A stretch of 64,000 nucleotides of DNA from Neopestalotiopsis rosae (taxonomy: Eukaryota > Ascomycota > Sordariomycetes > Amphisphaeriales > Sporocadaceae). The DNA lies in assembly GCA_023078685.1 (NCBI GenBank), contig JALGAS010000003.1, positions 310,001 through 374,000 on the forward strand. Reading direction: 5' to 3'. Position 1 is the stretch's first letter; each line of letters begins with the position of its first letter. Both the position numbers and the translations under genes were made by a program. Below the pieces are notes generated by a model, which was not told the DNA's origin, searched no databases, and saw nothing but the letters and a program-made list of their open reading frames with translations. Positions 10,814 through 23,833 of the stretch are shown piece after piece.

Positions 10814-13800
10814 TGTCTTTCTATAGGGCGACTAAACGAGGAAACGAACGGTAATTGCTCCTTTTACACAAAGCGTCGTGCAAAGGCGGCAATAACAAGC
10901 GAGGGGAGGAGGTTGAAGATATGGCAAGACGGTGCCTGACAATAGCAATCCATTATTCGAGCCAGCCAACCGTTTTGAATGACGAACAATGAATAACAAG
11001 AAAGAATCAGACTGGCATGTCCCTGTTTCCTATCTTCTGCGTGGTTGTCACTAAACAGGAGCTTGGCCTCTCCTTGTTGATGCAACCAAACCAACTGGCA
11101 TGACCCGTGAGCACAGCTCAAATGCACGGAACACTTGAGATGCTTTCTCTCAGTCTGCGAATCAGGAAGCGCAGGAGCTCTGCTGCACGGACTACCCAAT
11201 GGCAGAGAGAAGGACGGAGGCAAGATGTTTAAAAAGAACAGTCAAAGTCCAGGAATGTTGCGTGTGAGCGAGTAGAAGGAGATGCAGAGAGCTAGTTATT
11301 GTATGATGGAGCAAGCATGGAAGACCCCGGCCCAGCGCATGGCGTATCAAATCGGCCATCTGCGACGCCGTTCAAGTCATCCCGCAGCTCAGATGGGCAC
11401 CCGTAACTGGAGCAGACATGGTCACCATACCCATGAAACAAGCAGCTAGTGATTTTGTAGTATTCATGTCCATGGATGGAGTGGGAAGCTTACATTGGAG
11501 CGAATTAGAAAAAAGGTCCCGGGCCCAAGGAAGGGAAACTTGGGAACCGAACATCGAACCAGGGGACCAGGGACTAGAAGCTAGGGAAGCTGGGTTGCTG
11601 GCTACTGCTGGCTGCTGGCTACTGGCTGCTGGCTGGATGCTGGGTTTGGACTTTTTGGGGGCGACCAGGGTAGGTATCTTAGTGTACGCTACACCCCTAG
11701 TATCCCGTACGTACCCTTGGTACCGTAGCTTCGTAGGTCGTCGGATGATGAGCCAACCAAACCAACGGAGCGGCGAACCAGGGTCCGGGCCCCCCAGGAT
11801 TGTCAGGACCTCAGGAGTGATGATGACTTTTGAGAGGGGGGAGGTTTGGTTTGGGAGCAAGCCACTTTGATTGAAGCCGCCCTCTTGGGTACGGGAAGGG
11901 CAAGGGAAAGCCAAGGGGATAATGGGGTTTGGTTGGTGGTTCCAAGGATCCTATCTGATCTCCTCTTGTTCCCTCCATCCCATATATTAACGGTTACCCT
12001 GCCCAGAGTCGATTGGAATGAATTCATTCGGCGAAGGGCCTGGGACTAGATTAGACTCTAAACAGGCTCTAAACTGCTCCTCTGGCTGAGATTGTATGCT
12101 CATGTATGCAACATGTATGCACTTGCACAGACTGGGCGGGCGGCGACGCGGCGTCTGTGGGCTTGCTTGTCCTGCAAGAAGCTGAACAGACGTTACAGGA
12201 CTCTCCAAACTCCGCCATGCCGTTCAAGCGGTAGCGCACTAGGCTTGACGCGGACGCAGAAGCGAGATCAGGATACCAAAATAAATGGAGACTCCCCGGG
12301 GTTGCAGGTTGTTGATGCTTGATGGAAATGGAAGCAATGATACTGACTCTGTAGGCAGTGAGCGTTTTCTGGCCACTGGTTTCTGGTTGATGCTGTACTT
12401 TTCAAATTCACCGTCTAATGAACATCATCATTGTAGCCCCCCTTCTGTACCGTCTCTAGACTTCATGTTAATGCTTACCGCTTCACGCTGACGAGTGGGT
12501 TGACCAAAAAATGTCAGGACCGGGGAGCGGCCCGGCATGAATTGAATGAATGACAACTGAGTCGTGCGTGACGGAAGCTGAGGAACAATCGACTATTCGG
12601 GGCGACGGACGGAGAGTGCCAAAGCGTCCTTCTGGTAAGAATCCGAGCAAGAGCTATACGACCTGTCCGAGGCAGGGCTGTGCAACCAAACGGGACCAGA
12701 CCTGATAGATAGTACCGCGGACTAAAATGAAAAAGGGACCACACGTCGAGATCCTCTTTCTTCAGGTAGCGCTATGCCGCCGCTTGAGCTGCCGGACTGG
12801 CACGTATAGCAGATAGTATCGCAAGCCACATGGCCGAGAGCAGAAGGAAAGCCGGTAGCAGATGTCGTGTAGTTCCAATATGTGTAGTTCCGCCTTTGCA
12901 TCGAGACCCTGCCTGCATCGCATCAGGTCGGCGAAGTTAGACTACAGGACAATCAATGGGTTTGCTCTAATGTGAGAAGAGACTTTGTCATCGCATTGCT
13001 ACTGTGTGCACTTGACCCTCCTGAATTTCTGTGCCCTCTGAATGGCAATCGCTATGCTTCATCCCATCGTCTGTGGCCTGTGCTAGTACTGGAGAGGATA
13101 CCCCGCCAACGCTTACGAACCACGTTTTCTGGGAGCCTCGAAATTTGACCGTGATTGGGCTTGGGCGAGCTAACAACTCACCACTCGAACCCACTGTTCG
13201 CCCTCCCCCGGGGGCGGTCGATCCACCACCGCGTGCACCTTTGGCGAAGCTTTTAGGTGCTAACGGCGTAGTCTATTTTAGCTGCCGTTTAAAATGAAGG
13301 CAAAAAACCACGAGACGATCTACAAGAACTTATTCACTATCGCAACCGTAATGCCGGGCAACCTGGCCCGTGGGCAATGGAACGCTCATCTTATTCCAGC
13401 TGTCATGAATAGTGACATTTTGTTTGACTTTCTGCCTGCCAAGGTCGGAGTGGAGTATCAATGAAGACTACCAGAAATAATGGAAAAAACCACAGCCTCG
13501 GTCAGAAAAAAACAAGTTCGCTTGGAAGAGATCGGGTTGTAACATGAACCCGCTTCTTGTCTGTCGCCATCGTCCCTCATCTGAAACCTGTCACGGGCGC
13601 GGCATCGGTCGGTCAGTCCCAAAGGCAGGTAGGTATATCTTTAGTACACATACACAAAGAAAAAACCTGTCCTTGTGAACCGGGTTTGCGCCAGCCATCG
13701 GGTTTGGAAGCATGACGGGTTTGATCTACAATGGCACGCGGAAAAGTCAATCATATCGCCCGGGATCGCATTGTAAGATCGACGCCGCGGTTCAAGAAAG

Positions 13801-15656
13801 ATGTGACGAAATAACCTCCGCGAATAGCTAACTAGGGGCTTGGGGCTGAAAAAAGAATCCAGCCAACAAACACACACACCTCACGAAATGGAGGGCAAGA
13901 TGGCATTGAATTGCAATTTTGCAGAAACATGCACAGCCAGCCTTGGGACCAACGCATACTGATGCTTTCTTGGACCATCTCGGACTTGACCTACTGTCTA
14001 TGGCATTGAAGCATGAAAAAGTCCAATAGGCTCGGCGGCAGCTAGAGCATGACATGATCTCTTCGCCAGAGCTAGTCGGGTCACTAAAGTAGTTGACATG
14101 TAGTCACATAGTGTAAATGGGGTTGGGCGAGTTGCGTCCGAGTGTCCAAAGAAAGTGTGTGTGTGTGCCTATATTCGCCTCGATAGGTCACCCTTGATTA
14201 TGGGCCGCTCCGAGGCTATCATAATCGTCCTACTTGTTTGGCTTCGGTGCGTGCGAGCAATGCAAAGAAAGAAAAAAGTTTACGATGCAATCGCCGCCCC
14301 AGCCCATACACTACTACTGTACATAGTACACACAATTGCAAGCCCAGAGTGGCGGTTTTCCCATGCAAGATTGGTTAAACGAAAGATGTAAGATGCGTGA
14401 GCTATGCTACTGCACTCCAACGGTTTTGCCTGAGAGCCAACCAATGCCTCAGGTTGTGTGTAGTCGAAGCGCCTCGCTTCTTGTAGCCGCATTATCGCAG
14501 CAGGATTGCCTCCCCCGCCGCACCGCGCCGCGTCACAGTTACAATCAGTCACAGGTCACAGTGGTACAACGAATTATATTCCACAAAGGAATCAAGCCAA
14601 AAGCAGCACTACAATGTCTTTCACTACATACGTATCTTTCTTTGTCCATATCTTGCTTTTCCCTCATGATCAAAATCGACCTGCTGCAATGGGCAATTCT
14701 TGTCCTGCCTGTTGCACTAATGCAGGCCATGAAGTAGGCGCGGACGGCTCAAAATGGTGAATGATCGTACTTTGCATAGCAGGTTGAATTTCGAGGGAAA
14801 AACAAACGCGTTTCGTGACATTACATGGCAATCTCGCAATCTCGTAGCTTTCGGCTCGGAGTATGTCCTAATTATCACGATTTCGACTGATGTCTTCATT
14901 TTTATCACCGATTTCCGACAACAGCCCCCCGGCCAAGGGCAACTCGACCACATGGTTTCCTACTAGGCCCCCGGGTCTCTCTCCTGCGAAGGGTATAGGG
15001 CTATTTCTCTCCCTCGCTCTCTCTTGTTCTCTCCAGGGATACACCCACTGCGGGTTTCACCTGAAACACGAACCATGAACAACAAACCCCCAAGCCCCAG
15101 GTAACCCCCCCAGAATGAACAGAAAAATCTCGTAATTCAGCACATTTGTACAACATTGACATGTATATCTTTTTTGCTCTAGCACACAATCAAGTGCTTG
15201 GTTATGCGATGTGATTTGTGTAATCTTTGGTGCTTTCTTCTTTTCTCTCTCAATTGGGTTACAGTATTGCCACGGCTGATACTCAAAACTCTCGACAATT
15301 GGAACATTTAGATTAAGCGACCCAAAAGACGGCCGGGATGCGGTGCAATATAGTGCTTGCATAACACGCCGGTCGCAAAGCCATAATACTGATCATTAAG
15401 GTGGGATGGGATGGGGGAGGGGAGAGCAAGCTAAGAGACCAGAGGAACAAAATTCCCCGAGTGGATGCATGAAATGCCGGCGCGCCCTTGGATCGTTAAT
15501 GCGGAAGTATTGGATGAACTCATCGATGGGCTTCTCTTCGGTCGGAAGCGATATAGAACGTCATGCGAAATGCCAATTCTTTCCATTTTCTATACTCCGA
15601 GTCATGCCTTCCTCTCATTGTACGTCACCTTGTTGATAAAAGGGAAGTTCTTTCGA
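10814..15656. other. 4.8-kb gene-poor region
   Basis: This region lies upstream of the 650-aa protein gene and downstream of the helicase gene. No domain-bearing frame was found on either strand. It contains a GGCTGCTGGCTACT-type short-period repeat at about 11588-11646, several pyrimidine tracts, and GTACGTAC/GGTACC-like palindromes. It may hold the long promoter of the minus-strand gene at 8763-10813 or noncoding transcripts; the sequence alone does not decide. Confidence 0.4.
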
Positions 15657-18222
15657 TCAATCAAGATCTGCTAGATCAGGATAGCGCAAGTCTGCATTCT
15701 CCTCCAGCCACTCTACCCAGTCCTTGAGAAACTTGCTACCTCTGCAGAAGAATAATACCATGGTCAGAAACACAATTCGCGACACAAAAGTGTCGAGGTT
15801 CAGCCGAGGTTGGGGGTCATCAGTGTACCACTTGGCAATCTAAAGATAGAAAACAAAACACACGTACACAGACGCACACTCACTCACTGAGCGTGTAATG
15901 TGAAGTGTGTAGTGTGTGACTTGGGGGGTTGGTATGGCAGGGTTACAAAAGTCGATAACTCACTTCTTGACTGTGTCCGAGTCACCAATAACCGTTAAAG
16001 AGCGCTTTGGTCTGGTCATCGCAACTGTTGGAACCTGCATTAACCTCATGCAGCCACATAGGAGCAAAAAAGCAACAAGGGCTGGCGATTGGGGCAACGG
16101 AATGTGGTGGGTGAAGGAAGACCAAAATCCTAGTCACAACGTACCATTTAGACGCCGCTTCTCACCCAGAAATCCAACCTCGCCGTCCGAGTTACTTCGG
16201 ACCAGAGAGAGGATTACTGCCTCTTTTTCGCGGCCTTGGAAACCGTCCACGCTTCCGAGCTCTATACCGGGGAATGCATCTTTGAGGTACGCGAGTGCCG
16301 CAAGCTGACAAAGTTACATATTAGCATTTCCCTTGAAGCTCAATATTTTAGGATGCTCAAGAAATGCCCTGCACGCAATAAATCCACGGTATGTTTCTGA
16401 CTTACTTGTGCATTGTAAGGTGTGACAATGGCAATATCTTCAGGCTTCACGCCTGCGTCGACGAGCTTCCGGACATGCTGTTTCACCAGCGCAGCCTCCA
16501 TATCGTTGCTCTTGCTGTCTCCCAACAGAGATCTAATACTGCCCTTTTTACCACCGCCATCTTCATCCTCGTTCTTCTCGGGATAGTCGCCTCCCTGGGT
16601 ATCAATAAATATGACTGGCTCATTAGTATCTTCCGTGTCCTCGACTTCATACGTCAGGTCCTTTAGCAACCGGTCTTTGACGGCATCCGCTGCTATCAAT
16701 TTTCCGTCGTACAATTGATCCGAGGGGAAGCGCATAATCTTTTCGTTCATGCGATACTGCGTGGTAAGCATGCGCTTGATGGATGGTCCATGGAGCGCAA
16801 GCAGCCTGTCAAAGAGTGTCGTTTCGAGCGTCAGGCCTTTGATAATATTGTCGCCCTCCTTAACCTTGGGCTTGGCCTTGGAATTAGTTGACTTGATTGT
16901 TGGCGGTAGTTGCAGGTGGTCGCCTGCGCAGACCGCCTTCTTTGCTGTCAAGAGAGGCACCCAGCATTGGGCCTCGAGGGCTTGACTGGCCTCATCAATG
17001 ATGATCACATCAAAGCTGTTGTTTTTCAATTGATAGCCACCCGCGCCGTGCAGGGTGGCAAGCACCACTTTGCTTCCTGAGACGAGATTGTCGACGCATT
17101 GTCTCTCTCTGACGCGATACTCTTTGCGTAGCTCCTTCAGCTCAGTGTAGATGGCCTTGCGCTCTCTTCCGTTCCTAGTCTTCTTGATTGACGCCTGTTT
17201 CGCGTCCATCTCAGACCGGACATCCTTAACGATGAGACCAGCCTCAGATGTTCGTGTAAGGACGTCCAATGAGTGATTTAGTACCGAGGGCAGCAGTCTT
17301 GCCGGGTGCCCCAGCCGAAGAATGGGTACCTTGTGTGGTGACAGACGCTCCACGATATTGTCTACTGAGATGTTTGAGGGGCCGCAGACCAGAATCCGTA
17401 AGCCTCTCTTGACGAGCTGCAGAATGAGCTCGATGAGTGTATGGGTTTTGCCAGTCTAGAATCTATAATTCAGCACAGTCCAGTCAAAAGATGATAGCCT
17501 ATTGTACTACATACCCCCGGCGGTCCGTGTATGAGAGCAATCTCCCTCGAGGCCAAGGCAAATCGAATGGCGTCTTTCTGAGACTCGTTCAAGCCCGGAT
17601 CAAACCACTCAATCTTGCCCAGCTCGGGGTCCGCGCCGAGGTCCGCAGGGACGGGCGAAGGCGTCGACAGACCAAACAGCACCCTCGTGAAGATGGAGTA
17701 CTCGGACTCGGTCATCTTGAGGAGCTTCTCCATGGTCTGGTTCATGCGGCGGTAGGTGACATCATCGGCCAGCTTGACCATCCAGACGCGGCCGCTCAGC
17801 TGCGCGTCCCCTTCCTTTTCCTCGTCGGCCGCCACAAACACGGCGTCCCGCTTGACCTTGATGACGACGCCCCGCGCGCCCTTTTTCTCCAGGTCGCGGA
17901 TCTCGCGCTTCTTGGCGCTGCCGGCGGGCTGCTCCGAGACCAGGACGATGTCGCCGACGCGGACGCCGTGCTCGGGCAGCTCGCCGCTCGCATTGTTGGC
18001 GGCGTCGGGCTCCAGCTCCAGCACCGTCTTGCCGCCCAGACCCGTGCGCTGCGCCGCGACCACGAGGTTGGTGAGGGCCAGGCCGGCGCGCTGCAGCGAC
18101 GTCGGGCTCAGGCCCGTGATGAGGCCGCTCGTCTCCTGGACCTCGCTCTGCAGCTCGGCGTCGAGTAGAGCCAACTGAGTCTGCGCGAACGCTCCCACGT
18201 CCACGGATTCCATGGGCGCCAT
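15657..18222 (-). CDS. HCS1: Superfamily 1 DNA/RNA helicase, Hcs1/IGHMBP2 type
   Basis: A 687-aa Upf1-like helicase, homologous to yeast Hcs1 (DNA helicase A, associated with polymerase alpha) and animal IGHMBP2. Exons: 18222-17515, 17455-16406, 16304-16145, 16024-15964, 15741-15657. All introns are GT-AG and all junctions keep frame. Motifs in order: Walker A GPPGTGKTHTL, built across intron 1; DEAS in the [11 protein letters not shown] motif [12 protein letters not shown] (motif III); [10 protein letters not shown] (motif IV); [14 protein letters not shown] (motif V); and [10 protein letters not shown] (motif VI). The N-terminal ~180 residues form the expected beta-barrel/stalk region. The start MAPMESVD was chosen because it fits the family's N-terminus; a start 129 nt upstream in the same frame (18351) is possible. 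Exon 4 is only 61 nt. The gene looks intact. Confidence 0.93.
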
Positions 18223-18729
18223 TTGATATGATCCCTGCTGCTGTGTGAATGAGTGCGAGCCAATACGTAGTGGTTTCCTCGTGTTCTGTGGTAGTTCCTG
18301 TGTCACGCCCCACGCTCGGGTGGAGGATCGTACCTCACCAACCTTATCCACCTATTTGCTGGAAATGCGAGGCAAATGTAAGAAATCGAAGGTAGTGAGA
18401 ATTTTTGCATGAATACAACAGATGATACCAGTTTGGGGTTTTTCAGTTCTTCAACAAAGACGCGATAAAATGGCTGAGTTGTGATTGGATTTTGCACGGT
18501 TTGAGGCACCAATTGCACATAGGGCTATTGATGCAAGGCTCAATTGACACGACGTCACTGGCTGAGTAATTGTGGCCCATACAATCGCTCACTCTTTGTT
18601 TGTTCCATGTCCCAACACAATAGATAAATACAGAGTCTTGAGAATAATCAATTCTTTTAATATATTAATGTCAAGTATTTGCTTGAATTTCGTCCGTAAT
18701 TTTGAGTCATTTCCCTACAAACATCTGCT
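18223..18729. other. Intergenic spacer
   Basis: About 500 bp between the helicase start and the end of the DUF202 gene, both on the minus strand. It serves as helicase promoter and DUF202 3' flank. AT-rich around 18600-18720; no other feature seen. Confidence 0.4.
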
Positions 18730-19849
18730 TCAATCTGCATTTGCCGGCTGGATGACGACGACCACTATCAATGACACAACCATCAATGCGAGAGCGATGA
18801 GGGAGACAATCACAATCGTTCCTCTAGACGCTGGGAACTTTCCCTTCATCACCCACTGCTGGCTCTGCACATATCTCTGGTAGCCCAAGAACAAAACCAG
18901 GATGGAAATGGCGAGGAACGCGGCGCCGAGCGGCTTACCCAGCTGCCGGATCGTGTGAAAAGACCCGTCGTCTGGGGCGTTGGACAGCGACGTGTTGAGG
19001 CGGAACAGCTGGGTGACGGCGATGCCAATCGACGCGAAAGCCAGCGAAGTCCTGAGCCACGCGAGGAACGTCCTCTCTGTATCGTAGGGGAAAAGGAAAT
19101 GTGAGCCAGTCATGTTTTGGGAAATAAAAGTTGGGAAAAGGGCAAGGAAACTCACCCAAGGCGAGATGATCTCTCGCAACACTTCCTTTGTTCTCCAGCT
19201 CAATCGACCACAGTCCCGAAAAGTAGTCTCCCCAACCCTGCTTCTCACTCTCATCATGAGCGCCTGCGTCGCGACGACGAAGTCCATTGCCATTGGCCGC
19301 AGCCGCAGCGCCAGCGCCAGCTCCAGCAGTACCACCGGGCCGAGAGGCATCAGAGGACGCCCGCCCACCCGCCGACGACCGGTGCGACACGGCATTCCGG
19401 GTGGCCTGGTAGTCCCTAGGGTTCCCCTTCATGAACATGCCCGTCTGCTCGTCCGGCCCTTCCTCGGCCTCTGGGTCATCCGACAGCTGCTGCTGCTCCG
19501 GCAGCGGTCTAAAGTTTGGGCTGCGCCCCGACGACCAGGACGCGTTCCCCATGGATGTGGCGCGCTCTCTGCCGTTCTATATTTCGAAGATCAAGGGAAT
19601 TTCTTTAGCCTTGGAGTACTGGAAAAAGATTGGTGAAGGAGGAAGAAAGAAAAGAAATTGCCGCTGTCACACACACACCTCAAGAATAGCCTCGATCCTC
19701 TCTTGCGTCGACTGCCGCCTGGGCGGCGCAAGTGTCGGCGATGATCTTGCACCCTGCTGCCTCTGTTGTTGGGTAGCAGTAGAAGAAGTCCTCCTCAGGC
19801 CCAGAGAGGAGGAAGAAGTAGTGTTCTTAGGTGGCCGCAGGTCGGACAT
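18730..19849 (-). CDS. DUF202-domain membrane protein
   Basis: A 312-aa protein with a disordered N-terminus and a C-terminal DUF202 domain, the module also found at the C-terminus of VTC subunits. Exons: 19849-19679, 19576-19156, 19076-18730. The first intron (GTGTGT donor, ATATAG acceptor) joins ERIEAILE to NGRERATSMGN in phase 0; the second (GTGAGT donor, ATACAG acceptor) joins HLAL to ERTFLAWLRTSLAF. Three membrane segments are visible: one at FLAWLRTSLAFASIGIAVT, one around LGAAFLAISILVLFLGY, and one at GTIVIVSLIALALMVVSLIV. The signature ERTFLAWLRT is the family hallmark. A shorter model starting at MGNASWSSG (19552) is possible; I prefer the longer one because the upstream exon is open and splices cleanly in frame. 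It probably sits in the vacuolar or endomembrane system, by analogy only. Confidence 0.85.
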
Positions 19850-21190
19850 GGTAGGCCAGAGGACGAGAGAGGCGGCTCCGCCCTCCCCTCAAAGGGTTGA
19901 TAAAAACGTTTTCTTTGATGAAAAAGGGTTTGGCAGAGGATGGCTGGATCGGAGCTTTCGATCACGCCATTGATGGACCAGGGAACGTGCGGACTCGGCG
20001 CCGGACACCGGGCCTTGGTAATGTACAAGCGGGATTGGCGGGATGTGCACTTGTCCTAAAGACGTATGTAGATTGGGGGTCGTGGATTACAATGCAGACG
20101 TCTGGGCTTTTCAACTGTTTACGGTGCCGGACCGCGGTTGATAACAAACTTCCCTGTTAATTCAGCATAAGCGAAGTCGAGTGCATCATTTTTTAACAGG
20201 TGTACAAGTGGGACGGCAGTTCAGTTTCGTCTCTGGGGGCCAAGGACTCCCCCCCCAATCGGCTCAGCGGCTGGTAGCTTCGGTACAGTTAGGCTAGTCC
20301 ACATGCCAGATTGAGCCGCATACACCCTGGTTCTACGTGCGATGGTAGATATGCATCTCCATCTATCTTAATCATGCCAAAACAAAGGTAAATTGATAAT
20401 ATTACACTTGATGACTGAATATATAACCAGGTCCCAGGAGTATATATACAAAACTTAACAATCAATCCATTGTTGTGTGAGCTTTCGCGCAATTTCCCTT
20501 TGAAACGGCGGGGAAGTCTTGATCTAGCATCCGCTTAGTGGAGTAAATCGTGGAATTGCGGGGGAAGAAGGGCTTGAACAACTTGGGATAGACATCCGAT
20601 GATCGCTTTCGCTTTGACTTCTATTCCGTATAATATCAATATCTGGGCAATCATAGACCATCTCATCATGTATAGGGAAGAGAGCCATGATATTTGTTCA
20701 TCATTTTGGTGCTTCTCTTTATAGGTGATTGCTATGTCTTTAGAGATCGTCCAAGGCATACGAGTTATCGCTCTTGTTTACCACGACCATGTGATGTCAA
20801 GATCGGATCCCCGGCCCCCTACTACAGGAATAGTAGATGGAACTTCATCAGAGTACTTGTGACTCGGCCTGTCTACCCCACTGGATCCCAGCAGTAAATA
20901 ATATTTCCAATAATGTAGGTTTGTACATAGTCCGTTGGTCGTTAAAATAGATACAAATCCTGTAGACTCTCGGGTTTAAAATTGTAGATGAACTTGAGAA
21001 GAGTAGACTTTTACATCATGGTCTTCGTACACTCAATGCTGGTGGTGTAGCAGGATATCTCTTGATTCTGTAGTCTTCGCAGTTGAGCGGAAGCCACGCC
21101 ACCCGAGTCGATGACTCGACATTAACCCATTCATCTTGTGGAGATGAGATTTGGTTCATTCGGCCGCGTCTCAGATCTGCTCCGTCTTGT
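19850..21190. other. Intergenic spacer
   Basis: About 1.3 kb upstream of the DUF202 gene and downstream of DPH6. No coding frame with protein character. It is AT-rich at 20380-20470 and 20880-21000, consistent with a promoter region and the 3' flank of DPH6. Confidence 0.4.
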
Positions 21191-23833
21191 CTATTGGCAC
21201 TTTGTGAAATGTGCTTGGTAAACCATTGCCAGGTCCAAGTGCTGTCCACGAGAGTCCCATACCGAAAAACACGGTATGATTGCCTGGCAACTCCTATTGT
21301 GTGGTCCTCTTTCCGAGTACAAGGTCCGCTGCGCATCTACGTAGACCAGGTAAGGGGTCAAGTTGACTTGCAACTCAGAGAGACTCTTAAGGGCTCCCTT
21401 GGTAGATGCATTCACTATTCCATTGACAGTCTCGAGCATGCTCTCAAGCTCGACAGGTGCTTGTGCAAGATCATCAGACACTGCTGCAGTCGTGTGAATG
21501 TATATCTCGGCGATAGAGTTGACAATCACTTGCTGAAGTTCGACGCGCGCATTCGAGCTTTCGATGGCCACGGTTGAATTGACCACATGCACTGATCCGG
21601 GACTCACATTTACTAGACCCCGGTGTGCATGCCACTCCACTCCGGCGGAGCGAGGTAACTCATCAACCTCGACGGCAAACATGTAGGGCACAGGCCTCTG
21701 AGGTTTGGCATCAGCATCGTCATCTTCGTCATAGCAGTTGAGCGCCTCCCACTTGGGAAGCGTGGGGGTTGCCTCAGAGTCATCGGCGCCCACCAGCGAC
21801 ATGTACTCGGGGTTAAATCTCCGATCCCATAGATCTGGGCCACTCTCATCATCATCTTCATCAGAGTCTCCAGTCGACCATGTGTGCGCAGACTTCCATG
21901 CGCGCGCCGCCAGGGTGGCCTTCAGCTTCATGTCTTCGCTTGCCGGCGTCCTCGGAAAATAAGCTACGGCACTAGTCCACCATTGCGACTGCAACTCCAC
22001 GCCGACGCGCCATAGGTGTTGTAAAGCTAGAGTGATCTGCAAAGGCACCGATTCTTGCGACTGCGGTAGTTCCATCGACGAGGGAATGAGAGGTATCTGC
22101 CCGGCAATGGTGACAACTTGTGGTCCGCTGTTCCGGTCACTAGGAGCGGAATCTTCCCGCGGTACGCCTTGTGGGAAGACGATGGCTTGACTATATGGCC
22201 CTATATTGGCCGGTGCCCAGTACGAACGAGACTGTACATGAAGTCCTCGCCGAACAGATGGAGCCGGTCCAGGCTGAGACGTAGTGAAGATGGCTATCTT
22301 TGACCCCTCCGGCAGCAGGTTACCACACGAAATCGTGACTCTTGATGGTGGGTTTGGCTCCGGAAATAGCCCTCCATAGATCTTGTTGATCGTCGGAAAG
22401 TCAGACATTTGTCTCAGAACAATAACGGTGTTAAGGATTAGCCGCGGGTCAACCCGGCCCTGGATATTCTCCGCCAACTTCATCGTCTGCTGCTCTACAG
22501 AGATACCGTCTCCGACGCCGATGAATTCATGCTGCAAAGTCGCAATTGACGGTGTGAAACTAGTGCCTGACGGCAGCTGTATCGTCTCAATTCTTTCCTC
22601 ATGTAGAGCCAAATTATCCCTCATAAAAGTGTCCAAAATATGCTGGAAACGTGGGTCAAACTGATCCGGTACGCGGACATTAGGCAAGCTTCCGATTTGA
22701 GCAGAGTTTGTCTCCTTCTCCCCGATACGGGCATTGCGTATACTAAGCCACGTGCTGCCTCCGCCCTCACGTACCACCCGACGGTCGAAATCAGAGATCT
22801 CGATTTTGCATTTGAAAAGCGCCGGCGGCCCGTCGACTACGATGGTCTCGAACTCGCCGCCCTCACCAAGCACGGATCCGCGGCCGCCCCCTCCGAACCG
22901 CCTGAGAGCCCGCTTAACGCGGTGAATGGTCTCGTCGCTAGCGACATTGCTCCAGAGGAAGTCCTCGTCAAGCCCCGCGCTGGCTACCTTGACGATGCGG
23001 GCTTCGAGTCCTGCGCTTGCCATGTCCCGAAGGAGCTGAGCGTCGTCATCGCTGCCCGCCTGACCACGTGCCACTTTGCCCAGTAGATCGGCCGGAGAGG
23101 CTGAAGCGGGACTGGCAGGAACCGGAACAGGCAGAGCGGGATACTGCCAGAGGTAGGCCAGCGGGACAAGACCCAAGCGCAGCGCGACAGACTCAATGCG
23201 AGTTCTCTGGTAAGTGGAGAGTATAGCGCCGGTGCAAACAGCATTGACCTCAGGATGAGCTGCGATGACAGCTCGCAACAAGGGAACCAGCGACTCGGTT
23301 TCGTCCTCGAGGCCAGAACCATGGCCATGGGGACTAGCCAGGCTGCCAGGCTGCGAGTCAGTCGCGGCCCCTACTGCTGCCCTGGCTGACGTTGTGGAGG
23401 ATGAGGAAGGCTGCTGAGGGCTGGAGTAGCTGATGCCAGATTGGACCATAGTGCCAGCAATAGGCTGACGGAACAGAGGTAGTCCGGTGGCCGTAGCATA
23501 AAGTGGGATCGCCTGGTGGCCGACGGTTTGGTACATGAAGCTATTTAGATCGGCTTCCGAGTCGATCTCGTCGACAGGCCCGCTAGCAGGGCCATGGCCA
23601 CGGCCATGATCCTCGTGGCCCGCGGGTGAGCTCTGCTGCCGGGATGTCGCGGAGGATTTCGACGACGCGGCGCTGCTACTGCATGTGCCCTGCGGTGGTG
23701 TCGTCTCCGGAGGGTACAAGTTGGCTAGAGCCACGACACGGTGCCCATTAGCCTGGCAGTGGAGGATGGAGAAGAAGCTGTCCTTGCCGCCGGAGATCAG
23801 CGCAACGACATTCAGCCCTCCTTGGGTCGCCAT
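21191..23833 (-). CDS. DPH6: Diphthine-ammonia ligase (Dph6-like) with RidA-type repeats
   Basis: A single-exon 880-aa protein matching the fungal Dph6 architecture (yeast YLR143W). Dph6 uses ATP and ammonia for the last step of diphthamide formation on elongation factor 2 in the cytosol. The ATP-pyrophosphatase loop SGGKDS is at residues 14-19. The family motifs VGHQAIPLYATATGLPL (about 104-120), CTGAILSTYQRTRIESVALRLGL (about 200-222) and GEGGEFETIVVDGP (323-336) follow. Two RidA/YjgF-like regions make up the C-terminal half; the first contains YWAPANIGPYSQAIVFP. Low-complexity Ser/Gly/His insertions at about 45-85 and 130-175 are longer than in yeast. ATG 23833 gives the expected MATQGGLNVVALISGGKDS start. 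The gene is intact. Confidence 0.93.
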   Translation of the reverse strand: MATQGGLNVVALISGGKDSFFSILHCQANGHRVVALANLYPPETTPPQGTCSSSAASSKSSATSRQQSSPAGHEDHGRGHGPASGPVDEIDSEADLNSFMYQTVGHQAIPLYATATGLPLFRQPIAGTMVQSGISYSSPQQPSSSSTTSARAAVGAATDSQPGSLASPHGHGSGLEDETESLVPLLRAVIAAHPEVNAVCTGAILSTYQRTRIESVALRLGLVPLAYLWQYPALPVPVPASPASASPADLLGKVARGQAGSDDDAQLLRDMASAGLEARIVKVASAGLDEDFLWSNVASDETIHRVKRALRRFGGGGRGSVLGEGGEFETIVVDGPPALFKCKIEISDFDRRVVREGGGSTWLSIRNARIGEKETNSAQIGSLPNVRVPDQFDPRFQHILDTFMRDNLALHEERIETIQLPSGTSFTPSIATLQHEFIGVGDGISVEQQTMKLAENIQGRVDPRLILNTVIVLRQMSDFPTINKIYGGLFPEPNPPSRVTISCGNLLPEGSKIAIFTTSQPGPAPSVRRGLHVQSRSYWAPANIGPYSQAIVFPQGVPREDSAPSDRNSGPQVVTIAGQIPLIPSSMELPQSQESVPLQITLALQHLWRVGVELQSQWWTSAVAYFPRTPASEDMKLKATLAARAWKSAHTWSTGDSDEDDDESGPDLWDRRFNPEYMSLVGADDSEATPTLPKWEALNCYDEDDDADAKPQRPVPYMFAVEVDELPRSAGVEWHAHRGLVNVSPGSVHVVNSTVAIESSNARVELQQVIVNSIAEIYIHTTAAVSDDLAQAPVELESMLETVNGIVNASTKGALKSLSELQVNLTPYLVYVDAQRTLYSERGPHNRSCQAIIPCFSVWDSRGQHLDLAMVYQAHFTKCQ

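Noticed and set aside
17437..18168. Long plus-strand open frame (243 codons) opposite the helicase exon 1
   Set aside because: It is the antisense shadow of a GC-rich exon with clear helicase homology; the translated sequence has no motif.
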